A DNA stretch of 50,457 nt from Pseudomonadota bacterium (GCA_021783435.1 JAJXUC010000011.1:1-50457), one strand, 5' to 3'; shown: positions 11,618 through 21,087, counted from the stretch's first letter. Notes: generated by a model not told the origin, from the letters alone. A program made the numbers and translations.

Positions 11618-12604
11618 TTACAGCAGATGCTTCACGCCGTCTTTTTCTTCCATCAACTCGGCCAGCGTCTTGTCGATGCAGGTTTGCGAGAAGGCGTCGA
11701 TAGGCAGACCCGCCACACGGGTGTAGCTGCCGGGGGTGCAGATGACGGGCACGCCGAACATGGTGTCTTCGGGAATGCCGTAGGAGCCGTCGGACGCAAT
11801 GCCCATGGTCACCCAGCGCCCATTCGTGCCGAGGAACCAGTCGTGCATGTGGTCGATGGCGGCGTTCGCCGCCGACGCCGCGGAACTCAGGCCGCGGGCC
11901 TCGATGATGGCGGCACCGCGCTTGCCCACGGTGGGCAGGAACACATTGCGGTTCCAGGCGTCGTCGGCAATCATGTCCTTCACCGACCGCCCATCGATCG
12001 TGGCGAAGCGGTAGTCGGCATACATGGTGGGTGAATGGTTGCCCCAGACGCAGAACTTGTCGATCGAGGCCACCGGCTTGCCCAGCTTGGCGGCGATTTG
12101 CGAGAGGCCGCGGTTATGGTCCAGGCGCAGCATGGCGGTGAAGTTCTGTTTCGGCAGATCGGGCGCCGACTTCATGGCGATGTAGGCGTTGGTGTTGGCC
12201 GGATTGCCCACCACCAGCACGCGCACGTCGCGCTTGGCCGCGGCGTTCAGCGCCTTGCCTTGCGCGGTGAAGATTTGTGCATTGGCCGAAAGCAGGTCGC
12301 GCCGCTCCATGCCGGGGCCGCGTGGGCGCGCGCCCACCAGCAGGGCGGCGTCGATGTCCTTGAACGCAGTATTCGGGTCGCCATGCGCGCTCATGCCGGC
12401 CAGCAGCGGAAAGGCGCAATCTTCCAGTTCCATCATCACGCCCTTGAGCGCTTTCTGTGCCTTTTCGTCGGGAATTTCCAGCAGTTGCAGGATCACGGGC
12501 TGATCGTTGCCGAGCATTTCGCCCGAGGCGATGCGAAACAGCAGGGCGTAGCCGATCTGGCCGGCGGCGCCGGTGACGGCGACGCGCATGGGGGCTTTGG
12601 ACAT
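11618..12604 (-). CDS. mdh: Malate dehydrogenase
   Basis: Predicted 328-residue NAD-dependent malate dehydrogenase of the long (cytosolic-like) type common in beta-proteobacteria; it converts malate to oxaloacetate. The Rossmann motif [11 protein letters not shown] begins near residue 11, the substrate-binding arginines lie in [15 protein letters not shown], then [11 protein letters not shown] and the catalytic histidine in [13 protein letters not shown] chose the ATG at 12604 ([12 protein letters not shown]); longer in-frame starts up to 12733 run through the probable promoter. It is the first gene of the minus-strand methylcitrate/TCA block and supplies the oxaloacetate used by PrpC and GltA. 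Confidence 0.96.
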   Translation of the reverse strand: MSKAPMRVAVTGAAGQIGYALLFRIASGEMLGNDQPVILQLLEIPDEKAQKALKGVMMELEDCAFPLLAGMSAHGDPNTAFKDIDAALLVGARPRGPGMERRDLLSANAQIFTAQGKALNAAAKRDVRVLVVGNPANTNAYIAMKSAPDLPKQNFTAMLRLDHNRGLSQIAAKLGKPVASIDKFCVWGNHSPTMYADYRFATIDGRSVKDMIADDAWNRNVFLPTVGKRGAAIIEARGLSSAASAANAAIDHMHDWFLGTNGRWVTMGIASDGSYGIPEDTMFGVPVICTPGSYTRVAGLPIDAFSQTCIDKTLAELMEEKDGVKHLL

Positions 12605-12735
12605 GGTGGACTCCGGTGAGGTGCGGAACTGAACTGTTGCAGCCAATGGCCGCAGAGTGCGAAGCATGCAAGCCCGGCGCTGACCATGCTTGATGCTGCT
12701 TGCATTAGACAGGCTGATGATGCGGTGCATCAAGA

Positions 12736-12764
12736 AGTTTAGGCGTCCAGCATGGGGGCGTCAA
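12736..12764 (-). promoter_or_regulatory. Probable promoter of the mdh-prp-acnA operon
   Basis: On the minus strand TTGACG (12764-12759) and TAAACT (12741-12736) are 17 bases apart, giving a start about 125 bases upstream of mdh. The -35 matches consensus at five of six positions and the -10 at four. Confidence 0.5.
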
Positions 12765-12772
12765 TAAACATC

Positions 12773-12788
12773 TGTCATATATAAGACA
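12773..12788. promoter_or_regulatory. Candidate GntR-family operator (16-bp palindrome)
   Basis: TGTCATATATAAGACA is a palindrome with a single mismatched pair (14 of 16 bases symmetric), AT-rich in the middle in an otherwise GC-rich region. It lies just upstream of the probable mdh -35 box and 43 bases before the gntR start, where its TATATA core could overlap the gntR promoter. GntR-family dimers bind such palindromes, so autoregulation and control of the divergent operon are inferred. Confidence 0.5.
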
Positions 12789-12830
12789 TCTATTAGGTCA
12801 TGGTGGACAAGGTCGCGGTCGTGTGCTGCA

Positions 12831-13619
12831 ATGCAGCGCATGCCCACCCCGATCCATTCCGGCAATGCTCCCTCGGCAACGGCCGCCACAGGCGTCAGTC
12901 CCGTCTTCAGCCCGCTCTACCAGCAGATCAAGGCGCTGCTGACACGCAGCCTGCAAAGTGGCGAATGGAAGCCCGGCGAACTGATCCCGAGCGAGGCTGA
13001 ACTGGCCTTGCGCTTCGGCGTCAGCCAGGGCACGGTGCGCAAGGCGATTGACGAACTCGCCGCTGAAAACCTGCTGCTGCGCCGCCAGGGACGCGGCACC
13101 TTCGTCTCCACCCACCACGAAGAGCAGGTCAAGTTCCGGTTCCTGCGCATGGTGCCCGACAGCGAGTCCGGCCAGGCGTTGCGCATGCAACGGCAATTTC
13201 TCGAGTGCCATCGCATGCGCGCTGCGGCGGATGTGGCCCGATTGCTGGCCATCAAGCCTGGGGACATGGTGCTGGAGATCCGCCGCATCCTGCACATCGG
13301 TGGCGAGCCCCTGGTCTACGAGGACATTTATCTCCAAGGCGCTCCATTCCGTGGCCTGACAGCCGAGCGTCTGGAACGTTACCAGGGGCCGCTCTACGCC
13401 CTGTTTGAATCCGAGTTCGGCACGCGCATGGTGCGGGCCGAGGAAAAAATCCGCGCTGTGAGCGCCGGCCCGCAAGAAGCCGCGCTGCTCAAGGTTCCCG
13501 TGGGGCAGGCCTTGCTGTCGGTCGAGCGCCTCGCGTTCAGCTATGGCGACCAACCCGCAGAATTGCGCCGGGGGCTGTACTCCACAGCGCATCATCACTA
13601 CCGTAACGCGCTGAGTTGA
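12831..13619 (+). CDS. GntR-family transcriptional regulator with UTRA effector domain (HutC subfamily)
   Basis: A 262-residue regulator. The winged helix-turn-helix spans about residues 29-93 (LYQQIKALLTRSL, PSEAELALRFGVSQGTVRKA, RRQGRGTFVS). The C-terminal UTRA ligand-binding domain (about 110-255) includes EIRRILHIGGEPLVYEDIYL and VGQALLSVERLAF. UTRA domains bind small effector molecules, often metabolites of the regulated pathway. The gene is divergent from mdh-prp-acnA and 78 bases upstream of sdhC, so I infer that it controls TCA and methylcitrate genes in response to a central metabolite; the sequence does not reveal which. Either ATG 12831 or ATG 12840 could be the start; neither has a clear Shine-Dalgarno site. 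Confidence 0.9.
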   Translation: MQRMPTPIHSGNAPSATAATGVSPVFSPLYQQIKALLTRSLQSGEWKPGELIPSEAELALRFGVSQGTVRKAIDELAAENLLLRRQGRGTFVSTHHEEQVKFRFLRMVPDSESGQALRMQRQFLECHRMRAAADVARLLAIKPGDMVLEIRRILHIGGEPLVYEDIYLQGAPFRGLTAERLERYQGPLYALFESEFGTRMVRAEEKIRAVSAGPQEAALLKVPVGQALLSVERLAFSYGDQPAELRRGLYSTAHHHYRNALS

Positions 13620-13647
13620 GCTGACAAACGGGCGCAGAAATCCAGGG

Positions 13648-13664
13648 TTATTGCGGCGCAATAA
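13648..13664. promoter_or_regulatory. Perfect inverted repeat upstream of sdhC
   Basis: TTATTGC-GGC-GCAATAA is a perfect 7-bp inverted repeat with a 3-base centre, 33 bases before the sdhC start and 28 bases after the gntR stop. It has no T-run, so it looks more like a protein-binding site than a terminator. The right arm continues as CAATAAAC, also found at 12762-12769 in the mdh/gntR spacer. Confidence 0.45.
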
Positions 13665-13697
13665 ACTCGTCATCCATCCGGTGGAGATCCAACAATC

Positions 13698-14108
13698 ATG
13701 CCAACCGTTCACACACGAAAACGACCCGAATTCCGCAACATCCACATTTCCCAGATTGCCGGCTACAGGCTGCCGCTGGCTGGACTGGTGTCCATCCTGC
13801 ACCGTGTCAGCGGAGCATTGATGTTTTTTTTGCTCCCCTTCACGCTCTGGATGCTCGACACCAGCCTGCGCTCCGAACAGAGCTATGCGCAACTCGCCCA
13901 ATTTCTCGGCTTGTGGCCCGTCAAGCTGCTGTTGCTGGTGCTGTTCTGGGCCTTGGCTCACCATCTGGCCGCCGGTGTCAGGCACCTGGTGATGGACGCG
14001 TTCCAGACCGTGAGCAAGGAGCAGGGACGCAAGCTGGCCGTGGCCACCTTCGCCGTCTCGTTGCTGGCGACCGCGGCTTTCGCGGCGCATCTGTTCGTGG
14101 GAGCGTGA
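13698..14108 (+). CDS. sdhC: Succinate dehydrogenase cytochrome b556 subunit
   Basis: Predicted 136-residue inner-membrane subunit that, with SdhD, anchors SdhAB and carries haem b and the quinone site. Family marks are RPLxPHI-like N-terminal text replaced here by RKRPEFRNIHISQIAGYRLPLAG, then SILHRVSGALMF (residues 33-43) and the haem-region histidines in LAHHLAAGVRHLVMD (86-100). Three hydrophobic helices are evident (about 28-50, 73-95, 112-134). It opens the sdhCDABE-gltA cluster. Small membrane subunits vary much, but position and the two motifs make the call safe. Confidence 0.93.
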   Translation: MPTVHTRKRPEFRNIHISQIAGYRLPLAGLVSILHRVSGALMFFLLPFTLWMLDTSLRSEQSYAQLAQFLGLWPVKLLLLVLFWALAHHLAAGVRHLVMDAFQTVSKEQGRKLAVATFAVSLLATAAFAAHLFVGA

Positions 14109-14186
14109 CATGAGCACACTGCACAGCGGCTCGAAGGCGGGTTCATCCGTCCCGGGCGAGAGGCGTCTCGCGCCAAGGGGGTTTCA

Positions 14187-14552
14187 ATGAGTTCGACGAA
14201 CTACGGCGCACACCGCCTGGTGGTGGGTGCGCATTACGGGTTCCGTGACTGGCTGGCGCAGCGCGTCACGGCCGTCGTGCTGGCGGTCTACACCCTGGTG
14301 CTGTTGGGGTATTTCATCTGGCCGGCGCCGCTGAACTACGCGCGCTGGCAGGCGCTGTATGCAGCGCAGTGGATGAAGCTGCTGAGTTTCGTCGCCGTGA
14401 TCGCCCTGACCTACCACGTCTGGGTGGGCGTGCGCGACATCTGGATGGACTACATCAAGTCCGTGTCATTGCGCCTGTCGTTGCAGGTGCTCACCATCGT
14501 CTGGCTGGTGGCTTGTGCCGGCTGGGCGGTGCAAGTGTTGTGGAGGACTTGA
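14187..14552 (+). CDS. sdhD: Succinate dehydrogenase membrane anchor subunit
   Basis: Predicted 121-residue hydrophobic subunit with three membrane helices (about residues 25-45, 58-80, 95-117). The family signatures are GAHYGFRDWLAQRVTAVVLA near the N-terminus and the haem-ligand region LTYHVWVGVRDIWMDYIK (about 74-91). AAGGGGG provides the ribosome site upstream of the ATG at 14187. It is 78 bases after sdhC and its stop lies two bases before the sdhA start. Together with SdhC it forms the quinone-reducing membrane part of complex II. Confidence 0.93.
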   Translation: MSSTNYGAHRLVVGAHYGFRDWLAQRVTAVVLAVYTLVLLGYFIWPAPLNYARWQALYAAQWMKLLSFVAVIALTYHVWVGVRDIWMDYIKSVSLRLSLQVLTIVWLVACAGWAVQVLWRT

Positions 14553-14554
14553 GC

Positions 14555-16318
14555 ATGGCGGTCAACAAACGCAAATTCGACGTGGTCATCGTCGGCGCCG
14601 GCGGCTCGGGGCTGCGTTGCGCGCTGCAACTCGCGCGTGCCGGGCACGATGTGGCGGTGCTGTCCAAAGTGTTTCCCACGCGCTCGCACACCGTGGCGGC
14701 GCAGGGCGGCATCAGTGCCTCGCTCGGCAACATGAGCGAAGACCACTGGTACTGGCACATGTTCGACACGGTGAAGGGATCAGACTATCTCGGCGACCAG
14801 GACGCCATCGAGTTCATGTGCCGCGAAGCGCCCAGCGCCGTGTACGAGCTGGAGCACATGGGCATGCCGTTCGACCGCAATCCCGACGGCACCATCTACC
14901 AGCGCCCTTTCGGCGGCCACACCGCCAACCTGGGCGAGAAGCCGGTGCAGCGCGCCTGCGCCGCTGCCGACCGCACGGGCCACGCCCTGCTGCACACCCT
15001 GTACCAGCAGAACGTCGCGGCGCGCACCCACTTTTTCGTCGAGTGGATGGCGCTGGACCTGATCCGCGACGCCGATGGCGACGTCCTCGGCGTGGTGGCG
15101 ATGGAGATGGAAAGCGGCGAGGTCACCATCCTCGAAGCCAAGGCCACGGTGTTGGCCACGGGCGGAGCCGGGCGCATCTTTGCCGCATCCACCAATGCCT
15201 ACATCAACACCGGTGACGGGCTGGGCATGGCCGCACGCGCCGGCATTCCGCTGCAGGACATGGAGTTCTGGCAATTCCACCCCACCGGCGTGGCCGGGGC
15301 CGGCGTGCTCATCACCGAAGGTGTGCGCGGCGAGGGCGGCATCTTGCTCAACGCCAATGGCGAACGCTTCATGGAGCGCTACGCCCCGACCTACAAAGAC
15401 CTGGCGCCGCGCGACTTCGTCTCGCGCTCGATGGACCAGGAGATCAAGGAAGGGCGTGGCGCCGGGCCGAACAAGGATTACGTTCTGCTCAAGCTCGACC
15501 ATCTCGGCGCCGAGACCATCCACAAGCGCCTGCCGTCGATTGCCGAAATCGCGCTCAAGTTCGCCAATGTGGACTGCACCAAGGAGCCCATTCCCGTGGT
15601 GCCCACCATCCATTACCAGATGGGTGGCGTGCCGGCCAATCTGCACAGCCAGGTTCTGACCGTGAACGCCGACGGCAGCGAGCGCATCGTCGGCGGGCTT
15701 TACGCCATCGGCGAATGCTCCTGCGTCAGTGTGCATGGCGCCAACCGCCTGGGCACCAACTCCCTGCTCGACCTGGTGGTGTTCGGTCGCGCTGCGGGCA
15801 ACCACATCGGCTCGAGCGACCTGCTCAGGCACAGCCACAAGCCGCTGCCGACGGACGCTGCCGATGCGTCGCTGGCGCGCCTGGCCAGGCTGGACGCATC
15901 CACGTCGGGCGAGTCCATCCAGCATGTCGCCAACGACATTCGCGCCAGCATGCAAAAGCATTGCGGCGTGTTTCGCACTTCCGAACTGTTGCGCGAGGGC
16001 GTCGGCGCCATCGGCGAGATCGCGCAGCGCGCCCAGAACATCCACCTCAAGGACAAATCCAAGGTGTTCAACACCGCGCGCGTCGAGGCGCTGGAGGTGG
16101 AAAACCTGATCGAGACGGCCAAGGCCACCATCGTCTCGGCAGAGGCGCGGCAAGAAAGCCGTGGCGCCCATTCGCATCGCGACCATCCCGAGCGTGACGA
16201 CGTGAACTGGCTCAAGCACACGCTCTGGTTCAGCGAAGGCAACCGCCTGAGCTATCGCGCCGTGCAGATGAAGCCCCTGAGCGTCGACACCTTCAAACCC
16301 AAGGCGCGCACGTTCTGA
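14555..16318 (+). CDS. sdhA: Succinate dehydrogenase flavoprotein subunit
   Basis: Predicted 587-residue catalytic subunit oxidising succinate to fumarate. The FAD-binding Rossmann motif VIVGAGGSGLR is near residues 11-21, and the covalent FAD attachment histidine is H45 in RSHTVAAQGG. Catalytic-region blocks QFHPTG, RGEGG, ERFMERY and DLAPRD follow, then the HYQMGG and GANRLGTNSLLDLVVFGR motifs typical of SdhA/FrdA. The C-terminal RLSYRAVQMKPLSVDTF is standard for proteobacterial SdhA. The ATG at 14555 sits two bases after the sdhD stop; an in-frame upstream start would overlap sdhD. Cofactor insertion is expected to depend on SdhE, encoded downstream in the same cluster. Confidence 0.98.
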   Translation: MAVNKRKFDVVIVGAGGSGLRCALQLARAGHDVAVLSKVFPTRSHTVAAQGGISASLGNMSEDHWYWHMFDTVKGSDYLGDQDAIEFMCREAPSAVYELEHMGMPFDRNPDGTIYQRPFGGHTANLGEKPVQRACAAADRTGHALLHTLYQQNVAARTHFFVEWMALDLIRDADGDVLGVVAMEMESGEVTILEAKATVLATGGAGRIFAASTNAYINTGDGLGMAARAGIPLQDMEFWQFHPTGVAGAGVLITEGVRGEGGILLNANGERFMERYAPTYKDLAPRDFVSRSMDQEIKEGRGAGPNKDYVLLKLDHLGAETIHKRLPSIAEIALKFANVDCTKEPIPVVPTIHYQMGGVPANLHSQVLTVNADGSERIVGGLYAIGECSCVSVHGANRLGTNSLLDLVVFGRAAGNHIGSSDLLRHSHKPLPTDAADASLARLARLDASTSGESIQHVANDIRASMQKHCGVFRTSELLREGVGAIGEIAQRAQNIHLKDKSKVFNTARVEALEVENLIETAKATIVSAEARQESRGAHSHRDHPERDDVNWLKHTLWFSEGNRLSYRAVQMKPLSVDTFKPKARTF

Positions 16319-16338
16319 CGCGCGGCCAGGAGACCACC

Positions 16339-17049
16339 ATGACCCGCAAGATGAAGTTTTCCATCTACCGCTACGACCCGGACAAGGATGCCAAGCCGTA
16401 CATGCAGGACTACGAGGTCGAGCTGCAGCACAACGACAAGATGCTGCTCGACGCGCTCATGCGCATCAAGTCCGACGTCGACGAGACCGTCGCTTTCCGC
16501 CGCTCCTGCCGGGAAGGCGTGTGCGGCTCCGACGGCATGAACATCAACGGCAAGAACGGCCTGAGTTGCACCACCAACCTGCTGACCTTGAAGGAGCCGG
16601 TGGTGCTCAAACCCCTGCCGGGACTCCCCGTCATTCGAGACCTGATCGTCGACATGACCCAGTTCTTCAACCAGTACCACTCGATCAAGCCCTACCTCAT
16701 CAACGACACGCCGCCACCGGAAAAGGAGCGGCTGCAAAGTCCCGAGCAGCGCGAAGTGCTCGATGGTCTGTACGAATGCATCTTGTGCGCCAGTTGCTCC
16801 ACCTCCTGCCCCAGCTTCTGGTGGAACCCGGATAAATTCGTCGGTCCTGCTGGCCTGCTGCAGGCTTACCGCTTCATTGCCGACAGCCGCGACGAAGCCA
16901 CGAACGCGCGCCTGGACAATCTCGAAGATCCCTACCGCCTGTTCCGCTGCCACACCATCATGAACTGCGTCGATGTCTGCCCCAAGGGGCTCAACCCCAC
17001 GCGCGCCATCGGCAACATCAAGGATTTGATGGTGCGTCGCGCCGTCTGA
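16339..17049 (+). CDS. sdhB: Succinate dehydrogenase iron-sulfur subunit
   Basis: Predicted 236-residue electron-transfer subunit linking the SdhA flavin to the quinone site. The 2Fe-2S ligands are C57, C62, D65 and C77 (SCREGVCGSDG, then GLSC); the aspartate is the usual replacement in proteobacterial enzymes. The 4Fe-4S and 3Fe-4S ligands are in C147, C150, C153 and C157 (ECILCASCSTSC) and C204, C210, C214 (FRCHTIMNCVDVCPKGLNP). Length is typical. It begins 20 bases after sdhA with AGGAGA upstream. Confidence 0.98.
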   Translation: MTRKMKFSIYRYDPDKDAKPYMQDYEVELQHNDKMLLDALMRIKSDVDETVAFRRSCREGVCGSDGMNINGKNGLSCTTNLLTLKEPVVLKPLPGLPVIRDLIVDMTQFFNQYHSIKPYLINDTPPPEKERLQSPEQREVLDGLYECILCASCSTSCPSFWWNPDKFVGPAGLLQAYRFIADSRDEATNARLDNLEDPYRLFRCHTIMNCVDVCPKGLNPTRAIGNIKDLMVRRAV

Positions 17050-17051
17050 GC

Positions 17052-17339
17052 TTGCAGCCCCAGTCCATGCCGCCCGACGCCATGCCCATCGACGATGCCG
17101 CCTTGCGCCGCATGCGTTGGCGCGCGCGGCGGGGTTTGCTGGAAAACGATCTCATCCTCGGCCGGTTTTTCGAGCGTCATGCCAACACGCTGCAGTCGGC
17201 CGACTGGCTCGCTGTGCAAGCCCTGCTCGAACTCGATGACAACCACCTGCTGGATTTGCTGCTGGGCCATGTCGAGCCCACTCCCGAGCAACTGGCGCCA
17301 GCACAAATGCAGGTCTTGCACTGGCTCAGGGCGGCTTGA
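17052..17339 (+). CDS. sdhE: FAD assembly factor SdhE
   Basis: Predicted 95-residue helical protein that promotes covalent flavin attachment to SdhA. The signature [16 protein letters not shown] (about residues 26-41) contains the family's RGxxE motif, here RRGLLE. The first start, TTG at 17052, is two bases after the sdhB stop and suggests coupling. ATG codons at 17067 and 17082 are equally possible starts and would leave the conserved core intact. Its position between sdhB and gltA matches the arrangement seen in many proteobacteria. Confidence 0.9.
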   Translation: MQPQSMPPDAMPIDDAALRRMRWRARRGLLENDLILGRFFERHANTLQSADWLAVQALLELDDNHLLDLLLGHVEPTPEQLAPAQMQVLHWLRAA

Positions 17340-17428
17340 AACTTGCTTGTACTCTTGACCGCATGCACGAGATTGGGGCGCGACAAGCCCCGACACAGCA
17401 CTCACTTTCCCTCATCCGGAGCTGCCTC

Positions 17429-18742
17429 ATGATCCCATCCGATGTCAAAGCCACGCTGTCGTTCTCCGACGGCTCTCCCAGTGTCGAACTGCCCATCCAC
17501 AAAGGCTCCGTGGGCCCGGACGTGATCGACATCCGCAAGCTGTATGCCCAGACCGGCAAGTTCACCTATGACCCGGGCTTTCTCTCCACCGCCTCGTGCA
17601 GTTCGGCCATCACCTACATCGACGGCGACAAGGGCGAGTTGCTCTACCGCGGCTATCCCATCGAGCAGATCGCGGTGCATTGCGACTACATGGAGACCTG
17701 CTACCTCATCCTTTACGGGGAACTGCCCGACGCCGCGCAGAAGCAAGATTTCCTGACCCGTGTCACCCAGCACACCATGGTCAACGAGCAGATGCAATTC
17801 TTTCTGCGCGGTTTCCGTCGTGATGCCCATCCGATGGCCGTGCTCACCGGGCTGGTCGGGGCGATGTCGGCGTTCTACCCCGATTCCATCAACGTCCATG
17901 ATCCCGAGCAGCGCAATATTTCGGCCATCCGCCTGATTGCCAAAATGCCGACGCTGGTGGCGATGGCCTACAAGTACAACATGGGCCAGCCCTACATGTA
18001 CCCGCAGAACAGGTTGAGCTACGCCGCCAACTTCATGCGCATGATGTGGGCCACGCCGTGCGAGGACTTCGAGCCCAACCCGGTGATCGAACGCGCGCTC
18101 GACCGCATTTTCATTCTTCATGCCGACCACGAACAGAACGCCTCGACCTCCACGGTGCGGCTGTGCGCTTCGTCGGGGACCAACCCGTTTGCCGCCATCG
18201 CCGCTGGCGTGGCCTGCCTGTGGGGCCCGGCGCATGGCGGCGCCAACGAAGCCTGCCTGAACATGCTCGACGACATTCAGGCGCAGGGCGGGGTGGCCAG
18301 GATCGGCGAGTTCATCGCCAATGTCAAAGACAAGAATTCCTCGGTGCGGCTGATGGGTTTTGGCCACCGCGTGTACAAGAACTACGACCCGCGCGCCAAG
18401 CTCATGCGTGAAACCTGCCACGAAGTGCTCGACGCCCTGGGCTTGCACGACGACCCGTTGTTCAAGCTGGCCATGACCCTGGAAAAAATCGCCCTGGAAG
18501 ACGACTACTTCATTCAGCGCAAGCTCTACCCCAATGTCGACTTCTACTCCGGCATCGTGCAAAAAGCCATCGGCGTGCCGGTCTCGCTGTTCACCGCCAA
18601 TTTCGCCCTGGCGCGCACCGTGGGCTGGATCGCCCAGCTCAACGAAATGCTGACCGACCCGGAATACAAGATCGGCCGTCCGCGCCAATTGTTCACCGGC
18701 GCCGTCAAGCGCGACGTGGTGCCGCTCGCCCAACGCGGCTGA
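17429..18742 (+). CDS. gltA: Citrate synthase (TCA cycle)
   Basis: Predicted 437-residue type II citrate synthase condensing acetyl-CoA and oxaloacetate. Catalytic residues are H269 ([10 protein letters not shown]), H313 ([13 protein letters not shown]) and D371 (YPNVDFYSG). The N-terminal domain with [21 protein letters not shown] is characteristic of the longer Gram-negative form, which is commonly hexameric. I chose the ATG at 17429 because SFSDGSP and IDIRKL follow at the usual distance; an in-frame upstream start at 17336 would overlap sdhE. A hairpin with a T-run lies 36 bases beyond the stop, so the sdh-gltA transcription unit probably ends here. Confidence 0.97.
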   Translation: MIPSDVKATLSFSDGSPSVELPIHKGSVGPDVIDIRKLYAQTGKFTYDPGFLSTASCSSAITYIDGDKGELLYRGYPIEQIAVHCDYMETCYLILYGELPDAAQKQDFLTRVTQHTMVNEQMQFFLRGFRRDAHPMAVLTGLVGAMSAFYPDSINVHDPEQRNISAIRLIAKMPTLVAMAYKYNMGQPYMYPQNRLSYAANFMRMMWATPCEDFEPNPVIERALDRIFILHADHEQNASTSTVRLCASSGTNPFAAIAAGVACLWGPAHGGANEACLNMLDDIQAQGGVARIGEFIANVKDKNSSVRLMGFGHRVYKNYDPRAKLMRETCHEVLDALGLHDDPLFKLAMTLEKIALEDDYFIQRKLYPNVDFYSGIVQKAIGVPVSLFTANFALARTVGWIAQLNEMLTDPEYKIGRPRQLFTGAVKRDVVPLAQRG

Positions 18743-18778
18743 CACGCCAGCGACCTTCCGCCCGCATGGCCGGGCGCA

Positions 18779-18808
18779 AGCCCGGGCGATGTTTGCCTGG
18801 GCTTTTTT
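18779..18808 (+). terminator. Rho-independent terminator after gltA
   Basis: AGCCCGGGC (18779-18787), a 7-base loop, and GCCTGGGCT (18795-18803) form a 9-bp stem with one G-T pair, followed by a T-run to 18808. It is a classical intrinsic terminator on the plus strand, 36 bases after the gltA stop. Confidence 0.88.
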
Positions 18809-18829
18809 ATACCAGGATCAATCATCATC

Positions 18830-18858
18830 TTGTCACAGGATGATGGCGCAAGTATGGT
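18830..18858 (+). promoter_or_regulatory. Probable promoter for leuCDB
   Basis: TTGTCA (18830-18835) and TATGGT (18853-18858) are 17 bases apart, just after the gltA terminator and about 140 bases upstream of leuC. A dyad, GCGCAAG (18846-18852) with CTTGCGC (18874-18880), overlaps the -10 region and could bind a regulator. I see no run of leucine codons in the leader, so leader-peptide attenuation is not supported. Confidence 0.45.
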
Positions 18859-19003
18859 GCATGGACGCCCATGCTTGCGCACCAGTCTGCGTGGCCCTTG
18901 CGGACTCGATGCCTGCCATGTCGACGCCCGGGAGCCTTGTTGTTGTGCGGCGCGGTGCGCATCTTCACCCACTTAAAATGGCAAGGTCTGGAAGGAATCT
19001 GGC

Positions 19004-20404
19004 ATGTCACGCACGCTGTACGACAAACTCTGGGACGACCATGTGGTGGACGTCGAGGCCGACGGCACCACGCTGCTGTACATCGATCGCCATCTCGTGC
19101 ACGAAGTCACCAGCCCGCAGGCTTTCGAGGGGCTGCAACTGGCGCACCGCAAGGTCTGGCGCATCAGCGCCAACCTGGCCGTATCCGACCACAACGTCCC
19201 GACCACCGACCGCTCGGCCGGCATCGCCGATCCGATCTCGCGCCTGCAGATTGACACGCTGGACAAGAACTGCGACGCCAACGGCATCACCCAGTTCAAG
19301 ATGGCCGACCGGCGCCAGGGCATCGTCCACGTCATCGGCCCGGAGCAGGGCGCCACGCTGCCGGGCATGACGGTGGTGTGCGGCGACTCGCACACCAGTA
19401 CCCATGGCGCTTTCGGCGCACTCGCCTTCGGCATCGGCACCAGCGAGGTGGAGCATGTGCTGGCGACGCAAACCCTGCTGGCGCGCAAGATGAAGAACAT
19501 GCTGGTGCGCGTGAACGGCGAGTTGCCGCGCGGCTGCACGGCAAAGGACTTGGCGCTGGCTGTGATCGGCGCCATCGGTACGGCGGGCGGCACCGGCAGC
19601 ACCATCGAATTCGGTGGCGCGGTGGTGCGGCGCTTGAGCATGGAAGGACGCATGACCTTGTGCAACATGGCCATCGAAGCCGGTGCCCGCGCCGGTCTGG
19701 TGGCGGTGGATGACACCACGCTGCGCTATGTCAAGGGCCGCCCTTTCGCCCCCAGCGAGGTGGAGTGGAGGCAGGCCGAGGCGCACTGGCGCACCTTGCA
19801 TTCCGACGCCGACGCGAAGTTCGACGTCACGGTTGACCTCGATGCCAGCCAGATTCGCCCGCAAGTGACCTGGGGCACATCGCCCGAGATGGTGGCCGAC
19901 ATCGACGCCCGCGTGCCCGACCCCGACAAGGAGAAAGACCCGGTCAAGCGCTCGGCCATGGAGCGCGCCCTTCAGTACATGGGCCTGGAGCCGAACAAGC
20001 CGCTGGCTGATATTTTTGTCGACAAGGTGTTCATCGGCTCGTGCACCAATTCCCGCATCGAAGACCTGCGCGATGCGGCGCGCGTGCTGGCCGGCAAGCG
20101 TATCGCCAGCAACATCAGGCTGGCGCTGGCCGTGCCCGGCTCCGGCCTGGTCAAGGCTCAGGCCGAACAGGAAGGGCTGGACAAGGTATTCATGGCGGCC
20201 GGTTTCGAGTGGCGCGAGCCGGGCTGCTCCATGTGCCTGGCGATGAACGCCGACAGACTCGAGCCCGGCGAGCGTTGCGCCTCCACCTCGAACCGCAATT
20301 TCGAAGGCCGGCAAGGGCAGGGCGGGCGTACCCACCTCGTCAGCCCGGCCATGGCCGCGGCGGCTGCCGTCGCCGGCCATTTCGTCGATGTGCGCAAACT
20401 CTGA
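19004..20404 (+). CDS. leuC: 3-isopropylmalate dehydratase large subunit
   Basis: Predicted 466-residue aconitase-family subunit that, with LeuD, isomerises 2-isopropylmalate to 3-isopropylmalate in leucine synthesis. The three 4Fe-4S ligands are C347 ([12 protein letters not shown]), C408 and C411 ([11 protein letters not shown]). [27 protein letters not shown] near residue 126 is the family's active-site block. Length matches bacterial LeuC. A strong GGAAGGAA ribosome site precedes the ATG at 19004. It leads the leuC-leuD-leuB-asd run. Confidence 0.97.
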   Translation: MSRTLYDKLWDDHVVDVEADGTTLLYIDRHLVHEVTSPQAFEGLQLAHRKVWRISANLAVSDHNVPTTDRSAGIADPISRLQIDTLDKNCDANGITQFKMADRRQGIVHVIGPEQGATLPGMTVVCGDSHTSTHGAFGALAFGIGTSEVEHVLATQTLLARKMKNMLVRVNGELPRGCTAKDLALAVIGAIGTAGGTGSTIEFGGAVVRRLSMEGRMTLCNMAIEAGARAGLVAVDDTTLRYVKGRPFAPSEVEWRQAEAHWRTLHSDADAKFDVTVDLDASQIRPQVTWGTSPEMVADIDARVPDPDKEKDPVKRSAMERALQYMGLEPNKPLADIFVDKVFIGSCTNSRIEDLRDAARVLAGKRIASNIRLALAVPGSGLVKAQAEQEGLDKVFMAAGFEWREPGCSMCLAMNADRLEPGERCASTSNRNFEGRQGQGGRTHLVSPAMAAAAAVAGHFVDVRKL

Positions 20405-20419
20405 ATCCGAGTCCCTCTC

Positions 20420-21067
20420 ATGCAAGCCTTCACCATTCATCAGGGCCTGGTCGTTCCCATCGACCGTGAAAACGTCGATACCGACGCCATCATTCCGAAG
20501 CAATTCCTCAAGTCCATTCGTCGCACCGGCTTCGGCCCCAACCTGTTCGACGAATGGCGCTATCTCGACCACGGCGAACCGGGTCAAGATCCCGCCACGC
20601 GCAAGCCCAACCCGGACTTCGTTCTCAACCAGCCGCGCTACAAGGGTGCGAGCGTCATGCTGGCGCGGCAGAACTTCGGCTGCGGCTCTTCGCGCGAGCA
20701 TGCCCCCTGGGCCATCGAGCAATATGGCGTGCGCGCTGTCATCGCCCCCAGTTTTGCGGATATTTTTTTCAACAATAGCTTCAAGGCGGGGCTCTTGCCC
20801 ATCGCCTTGCCCGAACAGGAAGTGGCCAAGCTGTTCGACGAGGTCTATGCCTTCGTCGGCTACCAGCTCATCGTGGACCTGCCGCGCCAGCGCGTGATCA
20901 AACCCGATGGCACCGAACTGCCGTTCGACATCACGCCATTTCGCAAGCATTGCCTCGTCGGCGGCCTCGACGAAATCGGCCTGACCCTGCAAAAAGCCGA
21001 CAGGATTCGCGCTTTCGAAGCCGAGCGCATCGCCCGCATGCCCTGGCTGGCGCATCGCGTTCTCTGA
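20420..21067 (+). CDS. leuD: 3-isopropylmalate dehydratase small subunit
   Basis: Predicted 215-residue swivel-domain subunit partnering LeuC. Motifs include [21 protein letters not shown] near residue 13 and the substrate loop [14 protein letters not shown] near residue 88, with [17 protein letters not shown] after it. The length and the order leuC-leuD-leuB are typical of beta- and gamma-proteobacteria. The start is 15 bases after leuC. Confidence 0.97.
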   Translation: MQAFTIHQGLVVPIDRENVDTDAIIPKQFLKSIRRTGFGPNLFDEWRYLDHGEPGQDPATRKPNPDFVLNQPRYKGASVMLARQNFGCGSSREHAPWAIEQYGVRAVIAPSFADIFFNNSFKAGLLPIALPEQEVAKLFDEVYAFVGYQLIVDLPRQRVIKPDGTELPFDITPFRKHCLVGGLDEIGLTLQKADRIRAFEAERIARMPWLAHRVL

Positions 21068-21087
21068 CCCCAACCCTGGATCCACGC

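Noticed and set aside
18861..19003. Leader peptide attenuation upstream of leuC
   Set aside because: The frame from ATG 18861 has no run of leucine codons and no antiterminator/terminator pair was seen before leuC.
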